Assembly (NCBI RefSeq): GCF_001645685.2
Contig: NZ_CP017080.1
Location: 4,455,051-4,519,050, forward strand
DNA: 64,000 nucleotides
Source of the DNA: Peribacillus muralis
GTDB taxonomy: Bacteria; Bacillota; Bacilli; Bacillales; DSM-1321
Direction: 5' to 3'
Part shown: positions 38,430 through 47,711 of the stretch, one piece after another
Layout: every line of letters starts with the position of its first letter
Position numbering within the stretch: position 1 is the first letter of the stretch
Position numbers and translations under genes: made by a program
The notes under the pieces: model-generated
Told to the model about the DNA's origin: nothing
Seen by the model: the letters and a program-made list of their open reading frames with translations, nothing else
Databases searched by the model: none

Positions 38430-39512
38430 TTATTCCGATATTCCCGTTTGAATCATTTCAATATCCAAATCCACATCAATTGGAATATGAGGATAGACTG
38501 CCTCCCAATGTTTCCGATCGAAGTTCCTTGTTTTACTTTTAGCTTGATCTCCGAGTGCGAGCGGATCTATATTGTATGCTTGAAACATGTTCACCATCTC
38601 ATTCAATTTCTTCTCGAGGATCCGTTCCGCCTTAGCCTCTATCTTGTTCACGTCGACCGCCCTGTTTAGGTTATAGCCTTGAACCTCCAGCAGGTTGGCT
38701 TTAGTTTTCACTGCAACTCTGACCCTCGGATTCCGATTGGCATCGGAGATATGATAATCGACACGTGATTCCACGTTATTGATATTGGTATAGTCATTAT
38801 CCTTCCATTTGATTTCATAGCTTCCGAGCTTGAAATTTTCACTAAGGATCTTGAATAAGAAGCCGTCATCATAAGGAATGTATTGGCCAATATATTTATC
38901 CTTTTTAAACAAGGCGATCCCTTTCACGACGATCAGATCACCCTCCTTCTCCAACAAGGGCATCACCGGATCGATGCCCCTGCCATGACTTGCATATAAA
39001 TACTTATGCAAATCCACATCAGTCAAGTTCGTCCTCATATTCTGTTCGATCAACTCTTTCACCTGAACGCCAGGAGTTCTGACCAGCTTCGGCTCCATCC
39101 TAACGACATCCTCCGCTTTGCCATCAACGATCGCTAAATATAAGTCCCGCCCCACCATCGGGTCGCGGCGATATGTATCCACGTACTCATTCAGCCCTCT
39201 TCTAGCCAATTCATCACCGTACAGGATGACTGTCAGCCTCCCGCCGACGATTGGAAATGGCGTTTTGGCATTTTCCTGCTGTCGGGTGGCGTTTATATCA
39301 TGGGAAATCGCTTCGTATACTTCTTTCCCTAAATTCGCTTCCTCCCCAGGCTGAGGAACACCGACAACGACTGTACCTTTGATTTTATCTTCACCGGCAT
39401 CGTCATAGCCGACGATTTCTGCGATTAAAACTTCCTCCAATATTTGCTTTTCCACCCCGCACGACGCCAAAACGAAACAGCCCAATGCAATCGATAAAAG
39501 TTTGAATTTCAC
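38430..39512 (-). CDS. GerC-type germinant receptor lipoprotein (Ger(x)C)
   Basis: 360 residues. Lipoprotein signal ending in LASC near residue 18, then the GerAC-family body and C-terminal helices. Third subunit of an inner-spore-membrane germinant receptor. Starts at GTG 39512, overlapping the B-subunit stop (GTGA). Which Ger paralogue it is cannot be told, so no symbol is assigned. Confidence 0.9.
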   Translation of the reverse strand: MKFKLLSIALGCFVLASCGVEKQILEEVLIAEIVGYDDAGEDKIKGTVVVGVPQPGEEANLGKEVYEAISHDINATRQQENAKTPFPIVGGRLTVILYGDELARRGLNEYVDTYRRDPMVGRDLYLAIVDGKAEDVVRMEPKLVRTPGVQVKELIEQNMRTNLTDVDLHKYLYASHGRGIDPVMPLLEKEGDLIVVKGIALFKKDKYIGQYIPYDDGFLFKILSENFKLGSYEIKWKDNDYTNINNVESRVDYHISDANRNPRVRVAVKTKANLLEVQGYNLNRAVDVNKIEAKAERILEKKLNEMVNMFQAYNIDPLALGDQAKSKTRNFDRKHWEAVYPHIPIDVDLDIEMIQTGISE

Positions 39513-40609
39513 GATTTATGACCCCTTACTTTATATACGATCGCCTGCCATACAAATAAAAACGGAAGATACACATAAATGACATAAAAGCCTATGCGTG
39601 AACTGATCGTATTGAATAAATCGATTTTATTACGGTTATCCAAGAAAAGGCAGGCCACTAAAATGACGATCAGAATCATGACCAACAACTTCCTCTGCCT
39701 AACCCCGAATGCCCTTTTTGCCGTTCTGCTTGCTGCCCATATCCCTAAGCAAATATTCGGCAGCACCATGAATAGCCACAAGGAAACACCGATGTATTCG
39801 AACCTTTCAATGAATGGAAGGTCGGCTATTTTCCATAAGGTCAAAGTGGCCCAAATGACATCCCTCAACTGATCCTGATGGTAATAGGCGATTGAGACGA
39901 TAAAGGAGATCACGTATACCGTCATGGTGAACAGCACACCTAAATGAGCCCACCTTTGTGAGTGTTCACGCTTTTTAATGAATGGATAATAAATCAGGAG
40001 CAATTCAAACCCAAGATAATTCAACGTCATTTTTCTGCAAGCTTTCAGGATTTCCAAGAACGAATGATCAAGAATGGGACCCAGATTCCCAAAATGGGCG
40101 TGCTTCAATGGGAAATAATTCAAAAGGATCAAGGGGGAAGTGATGATGAGTCCGATGACACATAAACCTGTAATGACCCTAAACCCTCCCACAACGAAGC
40201 TATACACGAGTATGAGGATGATGCTTACTAGCATAAGGATATTCACGCCTGGGAACATCCAAACTTGAATAACCTCCAAATATGTCCTGACAATGATGAT
40301 GGTGATGGCGATAAAGTACAGAATGAAAAGCGTATTGAAGGCATTTCCTGCCCATTTTCCAAACAAGTCATGATGAATGGCAACCAAATCTAAAGTTTTT
40401 GTGCCCTTGCCCAGCATCTTGTAGCACATCCAAACAAGCATATTTATCGTTAACCCTGAAAGGATGATGGACAGCCAAGCATCCTGTCCAGCCTCCTTCG
40501 CAATGATCCGTTCAAATCCCAAAACCCCAACGCCAATCTGCATGCCTGGCATAAGGAAAAAAACAAGAAGTGGCGATATCAGCTTCGTTTCATTTGGTTT
40601 GACTTCCAT
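39509..40609 (-). CDS. GerB-type germinant receptor permease (GerAB/ArcD family)
   Basis: 366 residues, about ten membrane segments, spore-germination permease family related to amino-acid transporters. Starts MEVKPNETKLISPLL behind GAGAGGGT. B subunits hold the germinant binding site in characterised receptors. Middle gene of the A-B-C operon, 23 bases after the A subunit. Confidence 0.9.
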   Translation of the reverse strand: MEVKPNETKLISPLLVFFLMPGMQIGVGVLGFERIIAKEAGQDAWLSIILSGLTINMLVWMCYKMLGKGTKTLDLVAIHHDLFGKWAGNAFNTLFILYFIAITIIIVRTYLEVIQVWMFPGVNILMLVSIILILVYSFVVGGFRVITGLCVIGLIITSPLILLNYFPLKHAHFGNLGPILDHSFLEILKACRKMTLNYLGFELLLIYYPFIKKREHSQRWAHLGVLFTMTVYVISFIVSIAYYHQDQLRDVIWATLTLWKIADLPFIERFEYIGVSLWLFMVLPNICLGIWAASRTAKRAFGVRQRKLLVMILIVILVACLFLDNRNKIDLFNTISSRIGFYVIYVYLPFLFVWQAIVYKVRGHKS

Positions 40610-40632
40610 ACCCTCTCACCGCTTTCCGGACT

Positions 40633-42141
40633 TTATTCATCAATATCACTCTGGGGACGACTTTTGGATTCATTCCTCTTCCTTATCCTGATTCGATCTT
40701 CCGTCCGTAAAAATTGCGGGCGTTTTTTCTGCTTTGAAAAAGGCAGGCGAATTAAACTATCTTTAAAGTCATGAATTCGCATCGGATAGAGCGGCTCTAA
40801 ATAAGGACTGCCAAGCGAAGTCAATTTCAGTAAATGGCTTAAAATGAAGGCACTGCATAAAACCAGGCCAAATAGTCCATATAATTGGGCTGCCAACAGG
40901 AATGGGAAGCGGATGAGCCGAATCGTATTACTGATTTGGTAAATCGGGACAGTAAAGGAGGCCAGTGCTGCCAAGGCAACGAGCATCAATAATACATTAC
41001 TGACAAACCCTGCTTCCACAGCCGCTGAACCAATGACGATACCACCGACAATACCGATGGTGGAACCAACCTTGGTAGGAAGCCTGACCGAAGCTTCCCT
41101 GAGTAGCTCAATCGTTCCTTCCAGTATGATCGCCTCCAGGATCGGCGGAAATGGAATCACTCCCCTTGACGATATTAAAACTGGCAATAGATCGGTCGGT
41201 ATCACCTGATAATGATAGGTTATGACGGCAACATACATTGACGATGAAAAAATGGAAAAGAGAACGGCGAATAGGCGGATCAACCGAAAGGAAGTGCCAA
41301 GGTTCCAAATTTGCAAATAATCTTCAAATGACGAAAAAAATGAAATGATGGTGTTGGGCCCGACCAATGCATGCGGCGACCCATCAAGCATGATTCCTAT
41401 TTTCCCTTCCGAAATTACAGAAGCCAGATGATCAGGCCTCTCCGTCTCAATGAGCTGCGGAAACATCGAATTCCGATTATCGGTGATCATCTGACCTACG
41501 AACGAAATATCTACGATCGTATCATAATCTATATCACCAATTCTCTGCACGACTGTATCAACGATCTGTTGGTTAACGATGCCATCCATATAGAGCACGA
41601 CTAACTTTGTTTGAGAAATGCTCCCCACCCTAAATTCCCTGGACCGCAATTCGGGAATGGGTAACCGATTGCGGATGAGATTCAAATTCGTATCAAGCGA
41701 TTCAACAAAAGCTTCCTTAGGTCCAGCTACCGTATACTCAGACTCGGGTATGGAAGTCTGCCTCTTCACACTGTGAACGCAAGGGATCAACAAGCACGAT
41801 TCATCAGCCTTCCTTGATTGGATCATGATCGATCCAGACATGACCATTCGTTGAATGACGGCTACTTCAGAGGTCTCTTTACTATCTTCCATTGGTATAT
41901 CGCCTTTTATTTGCCGGAGGCTCCTTCTTGGCTGATCTTTGATCACAGCCAATATATGCTCATGTAACTTTTGATCATTGACTAGAGAATGAAAATAAGA
42001 AATCGTATAGCCATCTTCATCGGGGAATTGGAAGGTAAGAAAATCATTGGATGCTTCAAACTTTTCAAGCAATTCCTGAAAGTTCCTGGATGTCCCCTGA
42101 ACAGCTGCTTCTTTATCTCTCTTGCCCTTAAAGAACCTCAC
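40633..42141 (-). CDS. GerA-type germinant receptor subunit A
   Basis: 502 residues from GTG 42141, which follows GGGGGTGG; a longer frame to 42192 has a weaker site. Soluble N-terminal region (about 1-270) with ASNDFLTFQFP and GSIMIQ, then four or five membrane segments including LPVLISSRGVIPFPPILEAI. GerA family subunits form the germinant-gated ion channel. First gene of the operon. Confidence 0.9.
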   Translation of the reverse strand: MRFFKGKRDKEAAVQGTSRNFQELLEKFEASNDFLTFQFPDEDGYTISYFHSLVNDQKLHEHILAVIKDQPRRSLRQIKGDIPMEDSKETSEVAVIQRMVMSGSIMIQSRKADESCLLIPCVHSVKRQTSIPESEYTVAGPKEAFVESLDTNLNLIRNRLPIPELRSREFRVGSISQTKLVVLYMDGIVNQQIVDTVVQRIGDIDYDTIVDISFVGQMITDNRNSMFPQLIETERPDHLASVISEGKIGIMLDGSPHALVGPNTIISFFSSFEDYLQIWNLGTSFRLIRLFAVLFSIFSSSMYVAVITYHYQVIPTDLLPVLISSRGVIPFPPILEAIILEGTIELLREASVRLPTKVGSTIGIVGGIVIGSAAVEAGFVSNVLLMLVALAALASFTVPIYQISNTIRLIRFPFLLAAQLYGLFGLVLCSAFILSHLLKLTSLGSPYLEPLYPMRIHDFKDSLIRLPFSKQKKRPQFLRTEDRIRIRKRNESKSRPQSDIDE

Positions 42142-42246
42142 ACTTCCACCCCCCTCGTGACAAAACCTCCAGTTTTTAATTATTGTATCCATTCTCTTTA
42201 AAGTTACTCATGACCGGCCGCTACCAAACGAACTGCCGATATAGAA

Positions 42247-42300
42247 AAAGGCCTAACCGAATTTCATGCCTTTTAAAGGCATGAAATTCCAGATAGGCCT
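42247..42300 (-). terminator. terminator after the YhcN/YlaJ-like gene
   Basis: Long hairpin: AAGGCCTATCTGGAATTTCA opposite TGAAATTCGGTTAGGCCTT, with a loop near TTTAAAAG, followed on the minus strand by TTTTTC. Just past the lipoprotein gene stop at 42317. Confidence 0.8.
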
Positions 42301-42316
42301 TAACAATTGATTCGAC

Positions 42317-42847
42317 TTACCTTGAGCTTGGGAAAACGCGATGTACAAGCTCCTTGAATTCATCAGCGAATCCTGCGACAGGTTTTCCATTTTGAATATC
42401 ATTTGAATAGCCATCCATCCTTTGAACAAAGTCTGGGTTTGTCGACACATGAACTTTATCCACGGAAGGATCGGCTCCCCTTACTGCATCTGCCACTCTA
42501 TGCTTCAGATCATTCGAGACGTCTTTAGCTCCGCTGTCGTCTGTAAGGACAGCAGCAACATAAGCATGATGATCCGTAACAATGACCTTGGCGCTTTTTA
42601 CGTCCTTCAGGGCCTCGACGCGATTGGAGATATCATCGGAAACCCTCATATCGTTTACACCATTATCATTATTTCGCATGTTATTTACATTTTGCCTAGT
42701 GTCACTGACATTCATTGGATTTTCATAATTATTTTGGTTCGTGCGATTCAGGCCAAGATTTTCACTTGCCCCTTCTTTCCCATTGGAATTACAACCCGTT
42801 ACCACCAATGCCACCATTGCACTTGATATGATTGCTTTATAATTCAT
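42317..42847 (-). CDS. YhcN/YlaJ-family sporulation lipoprotein
   Basis: 176 residues. Signal peptide with lipobox VVTGC at residue 19, an asparagine-rich linker (about 35-70), then the YhcN/YlaJ domain (VEALKDVKSAKVIVTDHHAYVAV-like segment, VHVSTNPDF). These lipoproteins associate with spores and affect germination or outgrowth; its position beside a ger operon agrees. Confidence 0.85.
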   Translation of the reverse strand: MNYKAIISSAMVALVVTGCNSNGKEGASENLGLNRTNQNNYENPMNVSDTRQNVNNMRNNDNGVNDMRVSDDISNRVEALKDVKSAKVIVTDHHAYVAAVLTDDSGAKDVSNDLKHRVADAVRGADPSVDKVHVSTNPDFVQRMDGYSNDIQNGKPVAGFADEFKELVHRVFPSSR

Positions 42848-42958
42848 TCTTTCACTCCTCTCAAATGGTTTAACGTTACTATTTGCAAGGAGGAAGTAAA
42901 TTATTCAGATGAATTGATATGATCAGGTACGATAAATTCGTACAGCGTAAAAATTTGA

Positions 42959-43030
42959 CCGTTTCATTGCACTGCAGGCATTCCCTTCCCTTGGGCGGTC
43001 CGGGGCAGGTGTCTCGTTCCTTCCGTTCCA
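42959..43030 (-). repeat. internally deleted copy of the B repeat unit
   Basis: CCGTTTCATTGCACTG at the left and TTCCGTTCCA at the right match the ends of the 99-base B unit at 58.5 and 58.8 kb, with GGGCGGTCCGGG from its middle; roughly 40-50 internal bases are missing. The stretch 42848-43088 has no gene. Confidence 0.6.
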
Positions 43031-43088
43031 ATCCACTTTAAATACGTTAATATTATCAAATAATGGAAATTACCTTAAATTGGAATAC

Positions 43089-43122
43089 AAAAAAAATACC
43101 GTCCGCAAAATACAGACAGTAT
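43089..43122 (-). terminator. terminator after the DUF948 gene
   Basis: Minus strand ATACTGTCTG and CGGACGGTAT (with G-U pairs) flank a seven-base loop and are followed by eight T. Confidence 0.85.
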
Positions 43123-43177
43123 CTTCTTTGAGTTGCTTTTACCCGGCTTACCTTCCACTCATGAAGGTGCTAACGGA

Positions 43178-43507
43178 TTACCCATCACTTCTTTTTCTGA
43201 TGCTTAGCTTATCGCCTTTTATCGTATACCATAAGTTCTTGAATGGTTCTGGTGTTCGTTTGGCCGCATCCACTGTATATTGGACAGCCTCTTTTTTATA
43301 CTGAACATCTTCCGTGATTTCCTTCTGTGTCAGGGAGAGTTGATCCGTTTCGGATTTGATTTGATCCGTTTTTGCCTGAATGCGTGTTACCGTTTCATTC
43401 ACATTCTCGATTGTCGGCTTGGAATCCTTGAAGGTTTTGAAAGCAAAAAAAGCTAAATAAATAAGAGCTCCGATAAAGAGGGCAAGACTGATGTAGACAA
43501 TGACCAC
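43178..43507 (-). CDS. DUF948 (YtxG-like) membrane protein
   Basis: 109 residues. One N-terminal membrane helix (VIVYISLALFIGALIYLAFF), then a long helical region (VNETVTRIQAKTDQIKSETD) likely to form a coiled coil. This layout fits DUF948 proteins, often described as general-stress proteins. No motif for enzymatic activity. Confidence 0.8.
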   Translation of the reverse strand: MVIVYISLALFIGALIYLAFFAFKTFKDSKPTIENVNETVTRIQAKTDQIKSETDQLSLTQKEITEDVQYKKEAVQYTVDAAKRTPEPFKNLWYTIKGDKLSIRKRSDG

Positions 43508-43625
43508 CTAAATTCCTCCTTCATGTTTTACCTTTACTATACCCTTAATCATCAGCGGAAAACGATTACCCATGTATTTTCTTTTATGCCTGGTCATATT
43601 ATTAAAAGAAAAAGGAGGAATGAAC

Positions 43626-43805
43626 ATGAATCAGATGCCGCTACTAAAAGCCTGCTTCAAGGCTGGGATGCACTTCATCAGACACTTAACCATCCAGCAG
43701 GCTGCCGTTATAGCAGGAATCATCTTTTTAATCATTCATCCAGAAATCTTCAGCCCGATTTGGATCACACTCGCAGCCTCCGTCCTCGTATTGATCCTGC
43801 TTTGA
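43626..43805 (+). CDS. small membrane protein, unknown
   Basis: 59 residues from the ATG at 43626, seven bases after AAAGGAGG. Two hydrophobic stretches (AAVIAGIIFLIIH and WITLAASVLVLILL) suggest a hairpin membrane protein. No recognised family. Strong binding site and no competing frame support it; divergent from the DUF948 gene. Confidence 0.6.
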   Translation: MNQMPLLKACFKAGMHFIRHLTIQQAAVIAGIIFLIIHPEIFSPIWITLAASVLVLILL

Positions 43806-43973
43806 CGTGCTCGACTATGCCCCTATCAGGGGACCTTCAGCCAGTGTAAAGCGCAGGAGCCCATGGATAACCACGCTAAAAAAGTTTAATCAAACGATTG
43901 ATTAAACAGGGATTTGCCTTGCGCAGCAACCTTTCTCCCTATCAACCCTCATTATCATTTCGAAAATGAAACA

Positions 43974-44003
43974 ACGTTCGTAAAAGTGAGCTATTACGAA
44001 CGT
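43974..44003 (-). terminator. inverted repeat beyond the immunity-like gene
   Basis: ACGTTCGTAA and TTACGAACGT are a perfect ten-base inverted repeat with a ten-base loop, 20 bases beyond the gene end. It has no T run on the minus strand, so termination is uncertain. No gene is seen in 43806-43973. Confidence 0.4.
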
Positions 44004-44023
44004 CCCTGTACAACTCTCCTCTT

Positions 44024-44284
44024 TCAATCAGAGGAATCATCATAATTATCTTTATTGTCTTTTTTTAAGCTATAATATACACATAAATAGAAGGTCAGGA
44101 TAACAATTATATAAAAAGAAAGACTAACAGCCCAACCGGGAATGAAATCCAAAATATCTGTTAGGGAAAGGACTATTAAACACGCAAACGGTACTAAACA
44201 CAGCAACCATATATAATCTTTATCCCTAATCACTTTAATTATCAATATTACCGCTAACACTGTACTAATCACTATACTAGACAT
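44024..44284 (-). CDS. small membrane protein, candidate immunity protein
   Basis: 86 residues with three hydrophobic segments and an acidic C-terminus (DNKDNYDDSSD). Its ATG overlaps the stop of the preceding RHS-type toxin tail by one base (TAATG), so the two are translationally coupled. That layout is typical of toxin-immunity pairs; a membrane immunity protein suggests a membrane-active or envelope-targeted toxin. No family recognised. Confidence 0.55.
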   Translation of the reverse strand: MSSIVISTVLAVILIIKVIRDKDYIWLLCLVPFACLIVLSLTDILDFIPGWAVSLSFYIIVILTFYLCVYYSLKKDNKDNYDDSSD

Positions 44285-44715
44285 TAAATCACCTTATAGT
44301 AGCCGCGAGAAAAAGTATAAACATCGACAGCCATAGCGGCAGGTCCAAAGATAGCCCTACCACCCATTTTAAGGCCAATTCTACTTGCCTTGGTTCTCTT
44401 CAATACCCTGCCTCTTGCTTTCTTTTCAGACTTTTTATTCTTCTTGTACGCCATAGTCCCTTCATGGAATCCTCCAAATCCTCTTCCAACAGCTCCACTG
44501 TAACCATCACCTATATAGGATTTTTTTACTGCCTTAAATCCTTGTTTAATTGCATAAAGATTTCTTTTGCGGTTTAGAACTAAAGTCATCCCGTACCATG
44601 CTCGTTTTCCATCAGGATCAACCAACATAACTGGATTATTATCTGCAAAGTTATAACCATTCTGTGTAATAGGGTTTTTCTTATCCCTTAATCTGGGATT
44701 AAGGAAATCATACCA
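44284..44715 (-). pseudogene. C-terminal remnant of an RHS/WapA-type polymorphic toxin
   Basis: Open from just after a TAG at 44716-44718. It begins WYDFLNPRLRDKKNPITQNG and continues YNFADNNPVMLVDPDGKRA, the well-known end of RHS repeats (the NNP-x4-DP-G motif) that precedes the variable toxin tip. The tip (about 110 residues) is basic with a C-terminal hydrophobic helix. No RHS repeat core is found upstream, so this is an orphan tip; an internal ATG at 44628 could still express it. Confidence 0.75.
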
Positions 44716-44907
44716 CTAAACCCTACATAATAGGTACTATTATCCAGTTATTATTCATAAAATTCAAAAACATATAACTTTTAGGGCAATATGAATCATT
44801 CATCAAGTAAATAGAATAGCCCATTTTGTCGATATGCGTAGGCAGCTTCCGCTCAGCGATATCTAGATTGAGCAACCGTAAATAATAAATGGAAAATTAT
44901 AAAAATT

Positions 44908-44917
44908 GTGTATAATG
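44908..44917 (+). promoter_or_regulatory. extended -10 promoter of the RraA-like gene
   Basis: TGTGTATAATG provides a TG-extended perfect -10 (TATAAT 44912-44917), 37 bases before the start codon. No good -35 is needed for such promoters. Confidence 0.5.
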
Positions 44918-44954
44918 AAGCTATATCATGTATTTTCAAGGAGGAGTCTTGTTC

Positions 44955-45575
44955 ATGAATGCTCTTATTCAACAATTCAGGGATTTACCGACTACGGCCA
45001 TTTCGGATGCCATGGGGGGGATGAGTAATCTGGATTCGGCAATAAAACCGTTAGATGGGGATTATCGTTTTGCTGGACGGGCTTTGACGGTACAGGTGCC
45101 TGTCGGTGATAATTCAGCGGTCTTGAAAGCCATCGGCGAGGCCAACCCAGGAGATATCATCGTCGTTGACTGCAAAGGCGATACATACCGGGCAATAGCG
45201 GGAGATTTTGTCGTAGGCATGATGCAGACGATGGAAATAGGGGCGCTTGTAGTCGACGGGGTCATCCGTGATCTTAACGCGATCAAAGACTTGAAATTTC
45301 CTGTGTTTTGCAAAGGAAGCACCATTGCTTCAAGTGGCAAGGCGGGCGTTGGGGAAACGAATGTCCCCATATCCTGTGGCGGAGTTGCTGTGTTTCCTGG
45401 GGACATCATCGTCGGGGACGCAGATGGGGTCGTTGTCATTCCTCAAGCAAGGGGAGAAGAAATCCTGGTACACGCAAAAGATAAAATCAAAAAGGATGAA
45501 GAACGGGCCGAAAAGTATGCAGGAAAGCCTGCAGAAATTAGAAAATATATTGCCTTGATGACGAATAAAGCATGA
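44955..45575 (+). CDS. RraA-like / 4-hydroxy-4-methyl-2-oxoglutarate aldolase family protein
   Basis: 206 residues. Motifs: PTTAISDAMGG at the N-terminus, GDIIVVDCKGD, DGVIRDLNAIKDLKFPVFCKG (catalytic Arg and Asp) and GDADGVVVIP. The family includes metal-dependent HMG/CHA aldolases and RNase E regulator RraA; in Firmicutes the aldolase role is likelier. ATG 44955 follows AAGGAGGAG. Single gene. Confidence 0.85.
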   Translation: MNALIQQFRDLPTTAISDAMGGMSNLDSAIKPLDGDYRFAGRALTVQVPVGDNSAVLKAIGEANPGDIIVVDCKGDTYRAIAGDFVVGMMQTMEIGALVVDGVIRDLNAIKDLKFPVFCKGSTIASSGKAGVGETNVPISCGGVAVFPGDIIVGDADGVVVIPQARGEEILVHAKDKIKKDEERAEKYAGKPAEIRKYIALMTNKA

Positions 45576-45589
45576 GCTGCACATAAAAG

Positions 45590-45622
45590 AACAGGCAGGA
45601 AGCCATTGCTTCCTGCCTGTTT
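45590..45622. terminator. bidirectional terminator between rraA-like and ltaS-like genes
   Basis: AACAGGCAGGAAGC and GCTTCCTGCCTGTT form a perfect 14-base stem with loop CATT between convergent genes. Confidence 0.88.
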
Positions 45623-45635
45623 CGTTTGTTTTGCT

Positions 45636-47603
45636 TTATTTCCCTGTTTCGGCTTCCTTTGAACCATCTTCTTCATACGTGTAATCATAATCAGTAGGGT
45701 CTATTGGTTTAAAGCCATTCGGCGTGTAGAAACGGAGTAAGTCCCCGTTCACGACTTGGTCGGATAAATTGAGCATCGTTTCAGCTCTCTTTTTATAATT
45801 GAGGATGTCATCATTTTCCTCGACCAATTCGCCTGTTTTCGTATCGTAGTATTTCCCTTTAATGGAGGTGACATCTGGTGTTACAAAATCACCATTCCTG
45901 AAAGGCACTACTTCATTATGATCTTTTGACAATAAATCCGAACCGAATTGTACATAATCCTTTGATTCAACACCTAACAGATGCAATAAGGTCGGAAGGA
46001 GGTCAATCTGTCCTCCGTACTGATGCATTTCCCCGCCTTTAACACCCGGTGCATGAATCAATAGTGGTACACGTTGCAATTGGGCATTTTCAAATGCGCC
46101 AACATCCTTGCCAAGCACTTTTGACATGGCTTCTTTATGGTTTTCGGAAATACCATAATGATCACCATACATAACGATTACCGAGTTGTCATATAGGCCT
46201 GATTTTTTCAGATAATCGAAGAACTCCCTTAATGCTTCATCGGCATAGCGTGCTGTTTGGAAGTAATTATCGACCGAAGCATCGCCGGTCGTTTGTTTAC
46301 CGATTGTTGCTTTTTCCTGATCCATCGCATATGGGAAGTGATGAGATACCGTTATGAATTTTGTATAGAAAGGCTGTTTTAGCGTTTCTAACATCGGAAT
46401 CGATTCTTTGAAGAACGGTTTATCCATCAAACCATAACTAAGCACTTCTTCTTTGTTTTCCATATTATAATGGTTAGCATCGAAAAACTGATTGAAGCCA
46501 AGTGACTTATACATCTTATCCCGGTTCCAGAAGGATTTATAATTACCATGGAAAACGGCAGAGGTATACCCTTTTTGCCCTAAAATCGCTGGTGCAGCTT
46601 GATACGTGTTTTGCGATCTGTTTGTGAATGCTGCCCCCTGCGGTAAACCGAAAAGTGAATTTTCCAGCATGAACTCTGCATCGGCCGTCTTACCTTGGCC
46701 CACTTGGTGGAAGAAATTATCAAAGTACATGAAATCCGAATTATCATGTGCAAGTGAGTTTAGAAATGGTGTTACCTCTTCGCCATTCAGCTTATAATCG
46801 ATCATGAAATTCTGCATCGATTCCAGGTGCAAGTAAATGACGTTCTTTCCTTCAGCTTTACCAAAATACTTAGGATTCGGTTCAGCGCTTGTTGCCTTCG
46901 TATAGTTGACCACTTCTGCTATATCCGTACTATTTGCAGTTGCTCGCTGCGCATACGTTTTTGTATTTTGAACAGCATCGTAAACCGTATAGTTGAACAT
47001 TCCCAAGTACTTGACGATATAGTTGCGGTCGAAAGTCCTTGATAGCAATTGCGGACGATCTTTTTCGGCAAGTCCTAAATTAATGGCAAAGATCGCAAGT
47101 CCCGCCAAGTAAACCAATCCAATCGTACGGCGTTTGACTCTGATTTCTTCTATTTTAAAGTTTCTGAATCGGTACAACACGATCAACAGGACCGTATCAA
47201 GGAAATAAAATACATCATGTCCTTTAAATAATTCCAAAATACTCGGTCCTAAATCCCCGGCATTTTGCACTTGTGTCAAAGTCGGCAAAGTGATGAAATC
47301 GGTAAATGAACGGTAATAAACTATATTGAAGAACAACCATAACGTCATCAATAAGTTCAGCCTGATAATCCATTTAAACGACTTTTTGCCCTTCGCCAAT
47401 AGTGCCAAGCCAAAGAATAAAATGGCTGAACTAATCGGGTTTATGAACAGCAGGAACTGCTGGAGGCCGTTCTCAAGGCCTAAGTTAAATTCGACTCGAT
47501 ATCCAATATAAGTTTTTATCCAAAACAATACTACTGCAATAAAGAAAAAGCCTAGTATGTTATTTGCAAATAAATGCCGGCTTTTTTTAAGAAAATTATT
47601 CAT
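45636..47603 (-). CDS. lipoteichoic acid synthase family protein
   Basis: 655 residues. Five N-terminal membrane segments (about 1-200), then an extracellular sulfatase-like domain. Catalytic features: VIYLHLESMQNF (metal-binding Glu), GQGKTADAEF (nucleophilic Thr), FHGNYKSFWNRDKMYKSLGF and VIVMYGDHYGI. Adds glycerol phosphate to build lipoteichoic acid outside the membrane. B. subtilis has four paralogues (LtaS, YfnI, YqgS, YvgJ); I cannot say which this matches. Confidence 0.92.
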   Translation of the reverse strand: MNNFLKKSRHLFANNILGFFFIAVVLFWIKTYIGYRVEFNLGLENGLQQFLLFINPISSAILFFGLALLAKGKKSFKWIIRLNLLMTLWLFFNIVYYRSFTDFITLPTLTQVQNAGDLGPSILELFKGHDVFYFLDTVLLIVLYRFRNFKIEEIRVKRRTIGLVYLAGLAIFAINLGLAEKDRPQLLSRTFDRNYIVKYLGMFNYTVYDAVQNTKTYAQRATANSTDIAEVVNYTKATSAEPNPKYFGKAEGKNVIYLHLESMQNFMIDYKLNGEEVTPFLNSLAHDNSDFMYFDNFFHQVGQGKTADAEFMLENSLFGLPQGAAFTNRSQNTYQAAPAILGQKGYTSAVFHGNYKSFWNRDKMYKSLGFNQFFDANHYNMENKEEVLSYGLMDKPFFKESIPMLETLKQPFYTKFITVSHHFPYAMDQEKATIGKQTTGDASVDNYFQTARYADEALREFFDYLKKSGLYDNSVIVMYGDHYGISENHKEAMSKVLGKDVGAFENAQLQRVPLLIHAPGVKGGEMHQYGGQIDLLPTLLHLLGVESKDYVQFGSDLLSKDHNEVVPFRNGDFVTPDVTSIKGKYYDTKTGELVEENDDILNYKKRAETMLNLSDQVVNGDLLRFYTPNGFKPIDPTDYDYTYEEDGSKEAETGK

Positions 47604-47681
47604 GCTTTCACCTCTATTAATCTAGTGGTTTATTTATATAAACTTTTGCATAAGGATTTAGGACGAAAAATCGCAAGACCT

Positions 47682-47711
47682 ATAATAGCATTCTTTCGCT
47701 CCGATAGTCAA
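47682..47711 (-). promoter_or_regulatory. sigma-A-like promoter of the ltaS-like gene
   Basis: Minus strand TTGACT (47706-47711), 18 bases, TATTAT (47682-47687), about 75 bases before the start codon. Confidence 0.6.
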
